DNA from: Albimonas marina
GTDB taxonomy: Bacteria; Pseudomonadota; Alphaproteobacteria; Rhodobacterales; Rhodobacteraceae
DNA length: 64,000 bases
Assembly (NCBI RefSeq): GCF_029223255.1
Contig: NZ_JARHUC010000001.1
Coordinates: 62,001 to 126,000, forward strand
Direction of reading: 5' to 3'
Each line of letters starts with the position of its first letter. Within the stretch, counting starts at the first letter, position 1. The translations under genes and the position numbers were made by a program. Of this stretch, positions 55,971 through 64,000 are shown piece after piece. A model generated the notes under the pieces. That model had not been told where the DNA came from and made no database searches. It was given only the letters and a program-made list of their open reading frames with translations.

Positions 55971-58268
55971 TCAGCCCGGCGTCAGGGTCACCCGGAAGTC
56001 CACCGCCGCCTCGACCGCCGCGTCGGTGTAGAGGAAGGGCACGTAGTCGCCCTTCGCCCACAGGGGGGCCAGGTCGCGGTAGTGGGGGGAGGCCGGGTCG
56101 CCGGACTGCCCCGGCGCGTTGATGCAGACCGAGGCGTCCCAGTCGCCCACGTCCACCACGAAGCGGACCGAGGCGCCGGCGATCACCCCGAAGTCGGTTC
56201 CGCGATAGGCCGCCATCATCACCGTCGTGTAGTCGCCCCCCATCGGCAGGGGGCCGATGTCGAGCGCGGCGTCGCGGGCGGACAGCGGATGCTCGAAATG
56301 CCCTTGGTGGAGGTCGCCCCAGCGCCAGGCGGCCTCGTCGGCGCCGAAGCGCTCGGCCACGTCGGCATGGGCCTGGGCCAGGGTCTCGGCCATCAGGGCG
56401 TCGCGGGCGACGACGGGGTCGGGGCCGAAGCGGGCGTCGGGGGATTCGAGCGCCTGCACGATGCCCTCGACGTCGCCGGGGGCGAAGAGCACGGCGGGGA
56501 CCTGCGGCGCGAGCCGGGCGAAGAGCGCGGCCTTCAGCCGGCGCGTCCACCACCAGCCCATCAGCAGGGCCGCGGCGGAATCCGCCCGGTATGCGCCGTC
56601 CCAGTCCGCCAGCAGCGACCGCCCCGGCGTGCCCGCCGGCAGTCCCGCGACCAGCGCCAGGATGCGCCGGGTGGGCAGGGAGACGACGTCGGTCTGCAGC
56701 GCCTGGCTCGCGGCCACCGTGTGCGCCGGGTCGGCCGAGAGCACGGCGGCGATGCGGTCGGCGCGGGTGCTCTCCAGCCACTCGAAGCCGATCTGGGTCT
56801 CGGTCTGGTCGTAGCCCTCGGGCAGGTTGAACTCGTTGGCGGAGTGGACGAAGCCCCGCGCGGGGTTCACCGCGTGCGGCAGGGCTTCGAGGGGATGGAA
56901 CCCCTCCCACTCGTTCGTGCCGTCGCCCTTCGCGGGCAGCAGGCCGGTCCAGTTCCGGCGCACGGGGACGATGCCGGCGGGCTGCCAGCAGATGTCGCCC
57001 TCCACGTCCGCCCAGACGTGGTTCAGCGAGGGGGCGCCGAAGCGCCTCAGCGCCTCGCGGAATTCGTCGACCGAGCGGGCGCGCATGGTCGAGAGCCCGC
57101 CGAAATAGGCGGCCGAGCCCGGCTCGAACCACACCGAGCGCAGGGCGAAGAGGCGGCCGCGGTCGCGCAGCAGGACGGGGCCGTGGCAGGTGAATTCGAG
57201 GGCGTGGGTCTGGGGCGCGTGGCCGGCGATCTCGAAGACCTCCTCCGCCCGCTCGACCTGCGCCCAGCCGTCGGGGCCGCGGTAGCGGCCGGCCTCGTCC
57301 AGGTCGTAGACGTAGACGTCCTCCTGGTCCGTGCCGAAGATGGTCAGGGCGAAGGCGCCCTGCCCGTTGTGGCCCATGCAGATGCCGGGCATCGAGGGCT
57401 CTCCCGCCCCGATCACGTCCAGCCCCGGCGCGGTGAGGTGGACGAGGTAGCGCAGCGACGGCAGGCCGTGGGCCCGGTGCGGATCGCCCGCCAGGATCGG
57501 CCGGCCGGTGGCGGTGCGCAGGCCCGAGACGGCCCAGTTGTTCGACCCGGTCCAGGCGGCGTCGGCCACCACCCCCTCCAGCTCGTCGACCTTGCGCCAC
57601 TTGCCGGCCTGCTCCAGAGGGCAGGTCATGCGCTCGGCCGGGAAGGTGACGGGGGCGGTGGCGAGGCGGAAGAAATCCAGCGCCTCCAGCGGGACCTCCG
57701 CATGGGGGATCGGCGGCTCGCCGGCCTCGACCGGGGGTTCGAGGTTGCGGCGCAGGAGGTCGGTCTCCGCCCCGGCCTTCGCCAGCACCTGGGCGCGGAT
57801 CACCTCCGAGAGCGCATTGCGCGTCAGGGCGTGGGAGCGGATGCGGACCAGGTCCTCCGGCGCGAAACGCTCGGGCGTCGTGCCGGTCATCGCGAATTCG
57901 GGGGGGAGGGGGGCGTCGCCCGCCTCGATCGCGTCGATCCAGGCGTTGATGCCGGCGGCGAAGCGGGTGCAGATCATCTCGGCGTCAGGGCCGTAGGCGG
58001 CCCATTCCGGGGCCATGTCGCCGCGGTAGAGGAAGGCGCGGGCGGCCTTGTCCTGCTCGAGGAAGCCGGGCCCGAAGGACGCCGCCAGCCGCCCCAGCCC
58101 GCGCTTGCGCCAGAGGTCGATCTGCCAGAGCCGGTCGCGGGCGGCGTTGGCGCCCTGCGCGAAGAACAGGTCCTCGAGGCTCCCGGCCTTGATGTGGGGC
58201 AGGCCCCAGCGGTCGACGCGGATCTCGGCGCGGGCCGAGAGGCCGGCGAGGGCGAGGGTCTGGATCAT
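55971..58268 (-). CDS. Penicillin acylase family amidase
   Basis: The ATG at 58268 gives 765 residues. It belongs to the Ntn-hydrolase S45 family: the N-terminal A chain carries RDRLWQIDLWRKRGLGRL, and the B chain would start at Ser242 in TGSNNWAVSG after autocleavage. Further family landmarks are AGDPHR, and GNHQ-like GHNGQGAFALTIFG. No signal peptide is visible, unlike many secreted acylases, so it may act in the cytoplasm. It cleaves amide bonds of acyl amino acids, lactones or related compounds. It is convergent with the ABC transporter and has its own promoter. Confidence 0.9.
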   Translation of the reverse strand: MIQTLALAGLSARAEIRVDRWGLPHIKAGSLEDLFFAQGANAARDRLWQIDLWRKRGLGRLAASFGPGFLEQDKAARAFLYRGDMAPEWAAYGPDAEMICTRFAAGINAWIDAIEAGDAPLPPEFAMTGTTPERFAPEDLVRIRSHALTRNALSEVIRAQVLAKAGAETDLLRRNLEPPVEAGEPPIPHAEVPLEALDFFRLATAPVTFPAERMTCPLEQAGKWRKVDELEGVVADAAWTGSNNWAVSGLRTATGRPILAGDPHRAHGLPSLRYLVHLTAPGLDVIGAGEPSMPGICMGHNGQGAFALTIFGTDQEDVYVYDLDEAGRYRGPDGWAQVERAEEVFEIAGHAPQTHALEFTCHGPVLLRDRGRLFALRSVWFEPGSAAYFGGLSTMRARSVDEFREALRRFGAPSLNHVWADVEGDICWQPAGIVPVRRNWTGLLPAKGDGTNEWEGFHPLEALPHAVNPARGFVHSANEFNLPEGYDQTETQIGFEWLESTRADRIAAVLSADPAHTVAASQALQTDVVSLPTRRILALVAGLPAGTPGRSLLADWDGAYRADSAAALLMGWWWTRRLKAALFARLAPQVPAVLFAPGDVEGIVQALESPDARFGPDPVVARDALMAETLAQAHADVAERFGADEAAWRWGDLHQGHFEHPLSARDAALDIGPLPMGGDYTTVMMAAYRGTDFGVIAGASVRFVVDVGDWDASVCINAPGQSGDPASPHYRDLAPLWAKGDYVPFLYTDAAVEAAVDFRVTLTPG

Positions 58269-58297
58269 GCGGAGGGCCTTTCGCGTGGGACTCCGCC

Positions 58298-58326
58298 AGA
58301 TTAGGCGGGCCCCCGCGGGCGCGCAA
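58298..58326 (-). promoter_or_regulatory. Promoter of the penicillin acylase gene
   Basis: On the minus strand -35 TTGCGC (58321-58326), exactly 17 nt spacer, -10 TAATCT (58298-58303). Predicted start near 58290 leaves a 22-nt leader. Confidence 0.65.
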
Positions 58327-58374
58327 TCGGCCCGGCCGGTCGGCCGGTCGGTTGGGGGCCGCGCGCGCCGCGCG

Positions 58375-59046
58375 TCAGCCCAGCCCGACGACGCGGCGGG
58401 CGAGCGCGGGCAGTTCGGCGAAATCGGCGAAGGACGCGGCGGGGTCCAGCGCCTCGGCCGGGCCGTGGCGGTAGCCGTCGAGGTGGAGCAGGAACGGCAG
58501 GCCCGCGGCGTGCGCGGTCTCGGCGTCGGTCTCGCTGTCGCCGACATAGGCCGCGGGGCCCTCGCCCAGCGGCGCGAGCGCGGCGGCGATCACGCGGGGG
58601 TCGGGCTTCAGCACCTCCTGCCCGTCGGGGCCGCGCACGCTGTCGCCGCCCACGATGTGCTCGACCGCGAAGCCCAGGCCCTCCAGCAGGCGGCGGGCCT
58701 TGGCGACGGGCTTCTGGGTGCAGACCGCGAGGCGCCAACCCTCGGCCGCGAGGCTCGCCAGCGCCTCGACGGCGCCGGGATAGGGGGTGGAGGCCTCGAG
58801 CGGGTCGTAGCTTTCGCGGAAGGCGGCGAGGAACGGCGTGACGTCGCCGCCGGGCACGCCGCCCGAGTGGGTCAGCAGCCGCTCGACCTGCACGCGCTGG
58901 CCGCGGCCGACGAAGCCCTTGTAGGTCTCGACCGTCACCGGCGGGCGGCCCAGCGAGGCCAGCAGCCGGTTGCCCGCCGCGCAGAGGCTGGGGGCGCTGT
59001 CGGCGAGCGTGCCGTCGAGGTCGCAGATCAGGCGCGGGGCGGTCAT
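58375..59046 (-). CDS. gph: HAD hydrolase, phosphoglycolate phosphatase-like
   Basis: The ATG at 59046 gives 223 residues. HAD motif I is CDLDGTLADS, motif II CTQKPVAKA (T-Q-K), motif III K in EVLKPDPRVI, and motif IV GDSETDAETAHAAG. Size and motifs fit the Gph subfamily that removes 2-phosphoglycolate. The gene name is given by subfamily resemblance, and other HAD substrates are possible. It lies downstream of the MFS gene on the same strand, separated by a degenerate copy of the dispersed repeat. Confidence 0.82.
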   Translation of the reverse strand: MTAPRLICDLDGTLADSAPSLCAAGNRLLASLGRPPVTVETYKGFVGRGQRVQVERLLTHSGGVPGGDVTPFLAAFRESYDPLEASTPYPGAVEALASLAAEGWRLAVCTQKPVAKARRLLEGLGFAVEHIVGGDSVRGPDGQEVLKPDPRVIAAALAPLGEGPAAYVGDSETDAETAHAAGLPFLLHLDGYRHGPAEALDPAASFADFAELPALARRVVGLG

Positions 59047-59124
59047 CGGGCGGGCCGGCGGTAGGGCGCGCGGGTCGGGATCATGGAGCCTCCGGGCGGG
59101 ACGAAGGGGCGGCGGGGCCGCCAC

Positions 59125-59148
59125 CCAAGCCCGCGCGGGGGCGCCCGG
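59125..59148 (+). repeat. Degenerate copy of the dispersed repeat
   Basis: CCAAGCCCGCGCGGGGGCGC, then CCGG, directly abuts the MFS stop codon. It keeps the first 10 bases of the element and the GGGCGCC block, with changes between. Confidence 0.4.
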
Positions 59149-60363
59149 TCAATCGCGCCCGACGACGCGGCCGGCCGAGAAGGCCAGCAGGGCGATGGCG
59201 ACCAGCATCATGCCGGCGGAGCCGAAGGGCAGGATCTCGGGGCCCACGGCCTCGTAGACCGCGCCGGCCACCGTCGCGCCCACGGCCATGCCGAGGTAGA
59301 CGGCCGAGCTGTTGAGCGCCAGCGACAGCGGCGCCCGCTCGGGGTCGAGGGCGACCAGCAGGCTCTGCACCGGGACCATGATCATCATGCCGGCGCCGGC
59401 CCAGACGGTCATCAGCGCGATCATCGCCCAGCCCGGCCAGCCTGCGGCGAAGGGGAGCATGACCATCACGAAGAGGCTCGCGATCATCGAGGCGAGCGCG
59501 GCGCCGCGGGCGCCGAAGGCGCCGACCGCGCTGGCGGCGAGCGCGTTGCCCGCGATGCCGCCGACGCCGAACATGAACAGCATCGGCGGGATCATCGAGG
59601 CCTGGATGCCGCCGACCTCGGACAGCCACACCGCGATCAGGGCGTAGGTCGAGAACATGCCGACCACCGAGGCGCCGCAGGCCGCCACCGTCATCGCCAG
59701 CGGCCGGTTGCGCAGCACCGCCGTCAGCGTGGCGATGGAGGCGCGCGCGCCCTTGTTGGCCCGCGGCAGCAGCTGCCACACGATCACCGCGCAGATCACC
59801 GCGGCCAGCGCCAGCGCCCCCCAGGCCCAGCGCCAGCCCATCGTCTGCGCGAGGAAGGAGGCGAGCGGCACGCCCAGGACGGAGGAGGCGGTGACGCCGC
59901 CGAACACCAGCGCCAGCGCGCGGGCCCGGTCCTCGGGCGCGACCAGGGTGGCGGCGGCGGCGGTCAGGAACGGTCCGGTCATCGCGGCGCCCAGGCCCAT
60001 CAGCAGGCGGGCGGCGACGAGCACGGGGTAGGAGGGCGCGGCGGCCGAGATCACGCAGCCCGCCGCGATGGCGGTCAGCCCGCCGGCGATGGCGGCGCGG
60101 CGGCGCAGGTGGCCGGCGACGGCCTGGGCGGCGGGGGCGGTCAGGGCGTAGACGACGGAGAAGACGGTCACCAGGCTCGCCACCGCGGCGGCGGAGACGC
60201 CCAGGCCCGCCTGGATCTCCTCGACCATGCCCACCGCGCCGAGGGAGGCGCAGCCCAGCACGAAATAGGCCCCGCCCAGCGCCAGCAGCGCGACGCGCGG
60301 GAATTCGGGCCGACGGGACGTGGCGGAAGGGATCGTCTCGGAGGACGCGTCGCAGAAAGACAT
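59149..60363 (-). CDS. MFS transporter (drug/arabinose-efflux type)
   Basis: The ATG at 60363 gives 404 residues with twelve predicted helices. The motif-A-like loop is AVAGHLRRRAAIAGGL after helix 2, and LLMGLGAAMTGP and GGVTASSVLGVPLASFL fit the DHA1/Bcr-CmlA type with motif C (G-x-x-x-GVPL). It should export small molecules by proton antiport. Its promoter overlaps an 13-bp palindrome, so it is probably under a local repressor whose gene is not in the window. Confidence 0.88.
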   Translation of the reverse strand: MSFCDASSETIPSATSRRPEFPRVALLALGGAYFVLGCASLGAVGMVEEIQAGLGVSAAAVASLVTVFSVVYALTAPAAQAVAGHLRRRAAIAGGLTAIAAGCVISAAAPSYPVLVAARLLMGLGAAMTGPFLTAAAATLVAPEDRARALALVFGGVTASSVLGVPLASFLAQTMGWRWAWGALALAAVICAVIVWQLLPRANKGARASIATLTAVLRNRPLAMTVAACGASVVGMFSTYALIAVWLSEVGGIQASMIPPMLFMFGVGGIAGNALAASAVGAFGARGAALASMIASLFVMVMLPFAAGWPGWAMIALMTVWAGAGMMIMVPVQSLLVALDPERAPLSLALNSSAVYLGMAVGATVAGAVYEAVGPEILPFGSAGMMLVAIALLAFSAGRVVGRD

Positions 60364-60399
60364 TCGGGAGCACCTGACCGGGCGGCAAGACAGCCGCGG

Positions 60400-60438
60400 G
60401 TTGCAGTGCAACATGGCGCAGCAGGGGGCGAAAGGCAA
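60400..60438 (-). promoter_or_regulatory. MFS promoter with overlapping palindrome
   Basis: On the minus strand -35 TTGCCT (60433-60438), 17-nt spacer and -10 CATGTT (60410-60415). The palindrome GTTGCAGTGCAAC (60400-60412) covers the -10 and start region, a good position for a repressor. Confidence 0.5.
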
Positions 60439-60517
60439 TAAGGCGGCCGTAGCTTTTCTGCGCCGCGGGTGGCCGCGGCGGCGGCGCGGACGTCGGTCCG
60501 TCCCCCCTGCGGGCGCG

Positions 60518-62785
60518 TCAGAGGAAGCTCTGCGGGTCCACGTCGATGCGCACCGTCACCTGCGGTTCGGGGCGCACGGCGGCGCGCCAGGCGCGCAGGG
60601 CGGGCTGCAGGGCCGGGCCGCGCGGGGCCTTCACCAGCAGGCGCACCCGGAACCGCCCCCGCACCCGGTAGATCGGCGAGGGGGCGGGGCCCAGCAGCTC
60701 GGCATGGGCGGGGGCGAGGCGGGCGTGCTCGCGCGCCAGCGCCTCGGCCGTGCGCCAGACGCGATCCTCGTGCGGGCCCGAGACGATGGCGGCGGCGTAG
60801 CGGCCGAAGGGGGGCGCGCCGGCCTCGCGCCGGGCGACGGCCTCGGTCTCGAGGAAGGTCTCCTCGTCGCCGGACAGCAGCGCCTCGATGGCGGGATGCT
60901 CGGGGGCGTAGGTCTGGAGCAGCGCCTCGCCGGGGCGGTCGGCGCGCCCGGCGCGCCCCGCGACCTGGCGCAGCAGCTGGAAGGTCCGCTCCCCCGCCCG
61001 CAGGTCGCCGCCGCGCAGGCCGAGGTCGGCGTCGATCACCCCCACCAGCGTCAGCAGCGGGAAGTTGTGGCCCTTGGCGACGAGCTGGGTGCCGATCACC
61101 AGGTCCGCCTCGCCGTTGGCGATGGCCTCGACGCGGGCCTTCACGGCGCCCGCGCTCTCGGCCATGTCGGAGCTGAGGATGGCGATGCGGGCGTCGGGGA
61201 ACCGCTCCTGCGCCTCCTCGGCCAGTCGCTCCACGCCCGGGCCGATCAGGGCCAGCTTGTCCTCCCGCTTGCAGGTGGGGCAGGCGGAGGGGATCGGCGC
61301 CTCGTGCCCGCACTGGTGGCAGACCATGCGGCCGCGCCTGCGATGCTCGACCAGCCAAGCGTCGCAATGGGGGCACATCACCGGGTCGCCGCAGGCCCGG
61401 CACATGGTCAGGGGCGCATAGCCGCGGCGATTGAGGAAGAGGAGCGACTGCTCCCCCCGCTGCAGGCGTTCCGCCACCGCGGCCGCCAGCGGCTCCGAGA
61501 TCCAGCGCCCCGTCTCCGGCGCGCAGTCGCGCAGGTCGAGCGCCTTGATCTCGGGCAGGACGGCGGGGCCGAAGCGTTCGGGCAGGTCCACCCGGTCATA
61601 GCGCCCGGCCCGCGCGTTCACCCAGGTCTCCAGCGAGGGGGTCGCCGAGGCCAGCACCACCGCCGCCCGCCCCAGCGAGCCGCGCAGCACCGCCATGTCG
61701 CGGGCGTGGTAAAGCGCGCCGTCCTCCTGCTTGTAGGCGCCGTCGTGCTCCTCATCCACGACGATCAGGCCGAGGTCGGCGAAGGGCAGGAACAGGGCCG
61801 AGCGGGCGCCGACGACCACCTGCGCCTCGCCCGAGGCCGCCGCGCGCCAGCAGCGCCGCCGCTCGATCTCGGGCGCCGCCGAGTGCCATTCGGCCGGGGG
61901 CGCGCCGAAACGCTCGCGGAAGCGGGCGAGGAAGGCCGAGGTCAGCGCGATCTCGGGCAGCAGCACCAGCGCCTGGCGGCCGCGCGAGAGGCACTCGGCC
62001 ACCGCCTCGAGATAGACCTCGGTCTTGCCCGAGCCGGTGACGCCGTGCAGCAGCGTCGCCGAGAATCGCCCCGCCTCGCATGCCGCTGCCACCTTGCCGC
62101 GCAACGCCTCCGCCCCCTCGGCCTGAGCGTCGGAGAGGGGGCGGCGCGGGGCGGAGGGGTCGAGCGGCGCATAGGGCCGGTCCCGCGGCACCTCGACCGA
62201 TTCGAGCGCGCCGGCGTTCTCCAGGCCCTTCAGCACGGCGGAGGAGACGCCGGCCTCGCGCGCGAGCTCCATGGGCAGCCACAGGCGGTCGGGTTCCGCC
62301 TCGACCAGCTCCAGGACCTTCTCGCGGGCGGGGGTGAGGCGGGCCGGCGGCTCGCCCCCCCGGCGCAGGGCGCGGCGGGCGCCCGGCGCCTCCCGCAGCC
62401 CCGGCGCGCGGGAGGCGAGGCGCGCCATCATCCCGAAGTCGGTCAGCGTGTAGTCGGCGGCCTTCTCGAGGAACGCCCGCATCTCCCCGGTCACCGGCGG
62501 CAGGTCCAGCCGGCGCAGCGCGGGGCGCAGCTTGCCGCGCGCGACCTCGCCCGAGCCCTCGCCCCAGCACAGCGCCACCATGGCGCGGGGGCCGATCTCG
62601 ACCTCCAGCCAGTCGCCCGGCGCGCAGCCCCCCGGGGGCGCGAGATAGTCGAGCGTGCGGTCGACCGGGATCGGGACCAGCACCGCGACCGGCGTGCCCT
62701 CGGGCCAGCCGCCCTCGGGCGCGGGGCCGTCGGGGACGCCGTCGCCGAACAGGTCGCCGGTGCGCGGACCGCCTGAGTCCGTCAT
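60518..62785 (-). CDS. priA: Primosomal protein N' (replication restart helicase)
   Basis: The ATG at 62785 gives 755 residues. The N-terminal 3'-end-binding region starts VAVLVPIPVDRTLDYLAPPG. The helicase core has Walker A GVTGSGKTEVYL, DEEH box VVDEEHDGAYKQ and RTH-like GRAGRADRPG. Between the two helicase lobes is the zinc region with C-x2-C pairs in CRACGDPVMCPHCDA and CHQCG...CPTCK. It reloads the replisome at stalled forks. It is divergent from the transaldolase-like gene across 150 nt, a Rhodobacterales arrangement. Confidence 0.96.
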   Translation of the reverse strand: MTDSGGPRTGDLFGDGVPDGPAPEGGWPEGTPVAVLVPIPVDRTLDYLAPPGGCAPGDWLEVEIGPRAMVALCWGEGSGEVARGKLRPALRRLDLPPVTGEMRAFLEKAADYTLTDFGMMARLASRAPGLREAPGARRALRRGGEPPARLTPAREKVLELVEAEPDRLWLPMELAREAGVSSAVLKGLENAGALESVEVPRDRPYAPLDPSAPRRPLSDAQAEGAEALRGKVAAACEAGRFSATLLHGVTGSGKTEVYLEAVAECLSRGRQALVLLPEIALTSAFLARFRERFGAPPAEWHSAAPEIERRRCWRAAASGEAQVVVGARSALFLPFADLGLIVVDEEHDGAYKQEDGALYHARDMAVLRGSLGRAAVVLASATPSLETWVNARAGRYDRVDLPERFGPAVLPEIKALDLRDCAPETGRWISEPLAAAVAERLQRGEQSLLFLNRRGYAPLTMCRACGDPVMCPHCDAWLVEHRRRGRMVCHQCGHEAPIPSACPTCKREDKLALIGPGVERLAEEAQERFPDARIAILSSDMAESAGAVKARVEAIANGEADLVIGTQLVAKGHNFPLLTLVGVIDADLGLRGGDLRAGERTFQLLRQVAGRAGRADRPGEALLQTYAPEHPAIEALLSGDEETFLETEAVARREAGAPPFGRYAAAIVSGPHEDRVWRTAEALAREHARLAPAHAELLGPAPSPIYRVRGRFRVRLLVKAPRGPALQPALRAWRAAVRPEPQVTVRIDVDPQSFL

Positions 62786-62935
62786 GCAACGCCCCCCCAC
62801 GGGGGGCTGCGACGTTGCGCCCGGGCGCGTGGCCTCTCCCCCGCGTCTGGAGTATGGTCCGCCCAAGCCCGCCCCCCGGGCCCGGGCCGGGGGTGACAGG
62901 CGACGGGAACCCGGGACGGAATCAGGCGCGAACTC

Positions 62936-63586
62936 ATGAAATTCTTCGTCGATACGGCCGAGGTGGACGCGATCCGCGAGCTCGCCGACAGCGGCCTCGT
63001 GGACGGGGTCACCACCAACCCCTCCCTGATCGCCAAGTCGGGCCGCGACATCCTCGAGGTCACGAAAGAGATCTGCGACATCGTCGAGGGCCCGGTCAGC
63101 GCCGAGGTGACGGCGCTGAAGGCCGACGAGATGATCGAGCAGGGCCGCAAGCTGGCCAAGATCGCCGAGAACATCGCGGTCAAGGTTCCCCTCACGTGGG
63201 ACGGGCTGAAGGCCTGCAAGGTCCTGACGGACGAAGGCAAGATGGTCAACGTCACGCTGTGCTTCTCGGCCAACCAGGCGCTGCTGGCGGCCAAGGCGGG
63301 GGCGACCTTCATCTCCCCCTTCATCGGCCGGCTGGACGACATCAACCTCGACGGCATGGAGCTGATCGCCGAGATCCGGCAGATCTACGACAACTACGGC
63401 TACGAGACCGAGATCCTGGCCGCGTCGATCCGCACCGTGAACCACGTGAAGCAGGCCGCCCTGATCGGCGCCGACGTGGGCACGATGCCGCCGAACGTCC
63501 TGAAGCTGCTGGCCCAGCATCCGCTGACCGACAAGGGCCTCGACGGCTTCATGGCCGACTGGGCCAAGACCGGGCAGTCGATCTGA
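62936..63586 (+). CDS. fsa: Fructose-6-phosphate aldolase / transaldolase-like protein
   Basis: A 216-residue member of the small transaldolase (TalC/FSA) family. It starts [20 protein letters not shown], has [13 protein letters not shown], the Schiff-base Lys83 in [11 protein letters not shown], and [10 protein letters not shown]. It may act as a transaldolase or a fructose-6-phosphate aldolase; the sequence alone does not decide. Its TGA overlaps the ATG of the next gene (TGATG). A degenerate repeat-like element lies in the gap before it (around 62862-62880). Confidence 0.9.
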   Translation: MKFFVDTAEVDAIRELADSGLVDGVTTNPSLIAKSGRDILEVTKEICDIVEGPVSAEVTALKADEMIEQGRKLAKIAENIAVKVPLTWDGLKACKVLTDEGKMVNVTLCFSANQALLAAKAGATFISPFIGRLDDINLDGMELIAEIRQIYDNYGYETEILAASIRTVNHVKQAALIGADVGTMPPNVLKLLAQHPLTDKGLDGFMADWAKTGQSI

Positions 63587-64000
63587 TGTCGGGGGAGGAG
63601 GGCAAGGCCCACCGCCCCGCCGCGTCGGAGCCCGCCGCGGGCGCGCCGGACGTCGAGGCGCTGCGCGCCGCGGTGCTCGCCGCGCCCGAGGCCGTGCTCG
63701 ACGACGAGGCGATGGTGCAGGCCCTCCTCCGCGCCCATGCCGATCAGACCGGCGCGGGGCGGCAGGTGGTGGACCTGCGCGGCGCGCTGGTCGACCGGCT
63801 GGAGAATCGCCTCGGCCGGCTGGAGGAGACGCACCGCTCGGTCGTCGCCGCGGCCTACGACAACCTCGCGGTGACCGAGTCGATCCACCGCGCCGCGCTG
63901 GCGGTGCTGGAGCCCGACGACCTCGAGGGCGTGCTGCACGTGCTGTCGCGGGTGATGCCGCCGATCCTGGGCGTGGACCTGGTGCGCGTGGGGATCGAGC
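63586..64000 (+). CDS. DUF484 family protein, N-terminal part (3' end outside window)
   Basis: The ATG at 63586 overlaps the previous stop. The 138 codons seen read as a GAF-like DUF484 protein: a low-complexity N-terminus, then ALRAAVLAAPEAVLDDEAMV, and DLRGALVDRLENRLGRLEETHRSVVAAAYDNLAVTESIHRAAL, a helix and a GAF-domain entry. In other Rhodobacterales DUF484 follows fsa and precedes xerC. The role is not known. The gene runs off the window. Confidence 0.8.
   Translation, partial: MSGEEGKAHRPAASEPAAGAPDVEALRAAVLAAPEAVLDDEAMVQALLRAHADQTGAGRQVVDLRGALVDRLENRLGRLEETHRSVVAAAYDNLAVTESIHRAALAVLEPDDLEGVLHVLSRVMPPILGVDLVRVGIE

Overview
The window is very GC-rich chromosomal DNA from an alphaproteobacterium, most likely a member of the Rhodobacterales (Rhodobacteraceae/Paracoccaceae type). 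The gene orders ubiB-ubiE / mutM-enoyl-CoA hydratase-rpsT-(rhodanese)-dnaA-dnaN-recF-(..)-gyrB, sucC-sucD-sucA-sucB-lpd and priA / fsa-DUF484 are typical of that group. The genus cannot be fixed from sequence inspection alone. No rRNA, tRNA, insertion sequence, prophage or CRISPR array was seen.

Region by region. (1) 1-6542: a catabolic block on the + strand, with hydantoinase/oxoprolinase subunits HyuA (cut by the window edge) and HyuB, two strong hairpins, then a three-gene molybdenum hydroxylase (FAD, 2Fe-2S and Mo subunits). (2) 6570-11454: a WYL-domain regulator divergent from a Mre11/SbcD-like phosphoesterase and a Rad50/SbcC-like ATPase. The ATPase has no zinc hook but carries a small beta-rich insert in its coil. 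(3) 11620-14988: an enoyl-reductase-like MDR enzyme and an amidohydrolase, divergent from an IclR regulator with a large palindrome between them. (4) 15078-18474: a two-component set in which the histidine kinase is fused to a sodium:solute symporter, with a small membrane protein and a stand-alone receiver. (5) 18685-22650: a GST, an intracellular PHB depolymerase, and an Old Yellow Enzyme with a TetR regulator that share an operator. (6) 22873-37075: ubiquinone synthesis, DNA repair, S20, the dnaA-dnaN-recF replication block and gyrB. (7) 37386-39857: an M32 carboxypeptidase and an EamA transporter. (8) 40348-51296: the 2-oxoglutarate dehydrogenase/succinyl-CoA synthetase operon, interleaved with a methyltransferase, a small membrane protein, two multi-span membrane proteins and a MAPEG protein, and closed by a clear terminator after lpd. 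(9) 51465-58268: a thioesterase, a GNAT protein, a dipeptide-type ABC transporter with fused ATPases but no binding protein, and a convergent penicillin-acylase-family amidase. (10) 58375-64000: a phosphoglycolate phosphatase, an MFS exporter, PriA, fructose-6-phosphate aldolase-like transaldolase, and the start of a DUF484 protein.

Most genes are housekeeping. The features most worth a second look are mainly non-coding: a 31-bp hairpin whose loop is a perfect G-quadruplex motif (51885-51964); a nested RNA-like fold between rpsT and dnaA (27788-27854); two identical 10-bp palindromes two helical turns apart upstream of sucC; matching operators for a TetR/alkene-reductase pair with a predicted leaderless mRNA; a 21-bp alternating CG tract just before gyrB; and a dispersed ~26-bp intergenic repeat. 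Among proteins, the WYL-linked, hook-less Rad50/Mre11-like pair is the best candidate for an under-described system.
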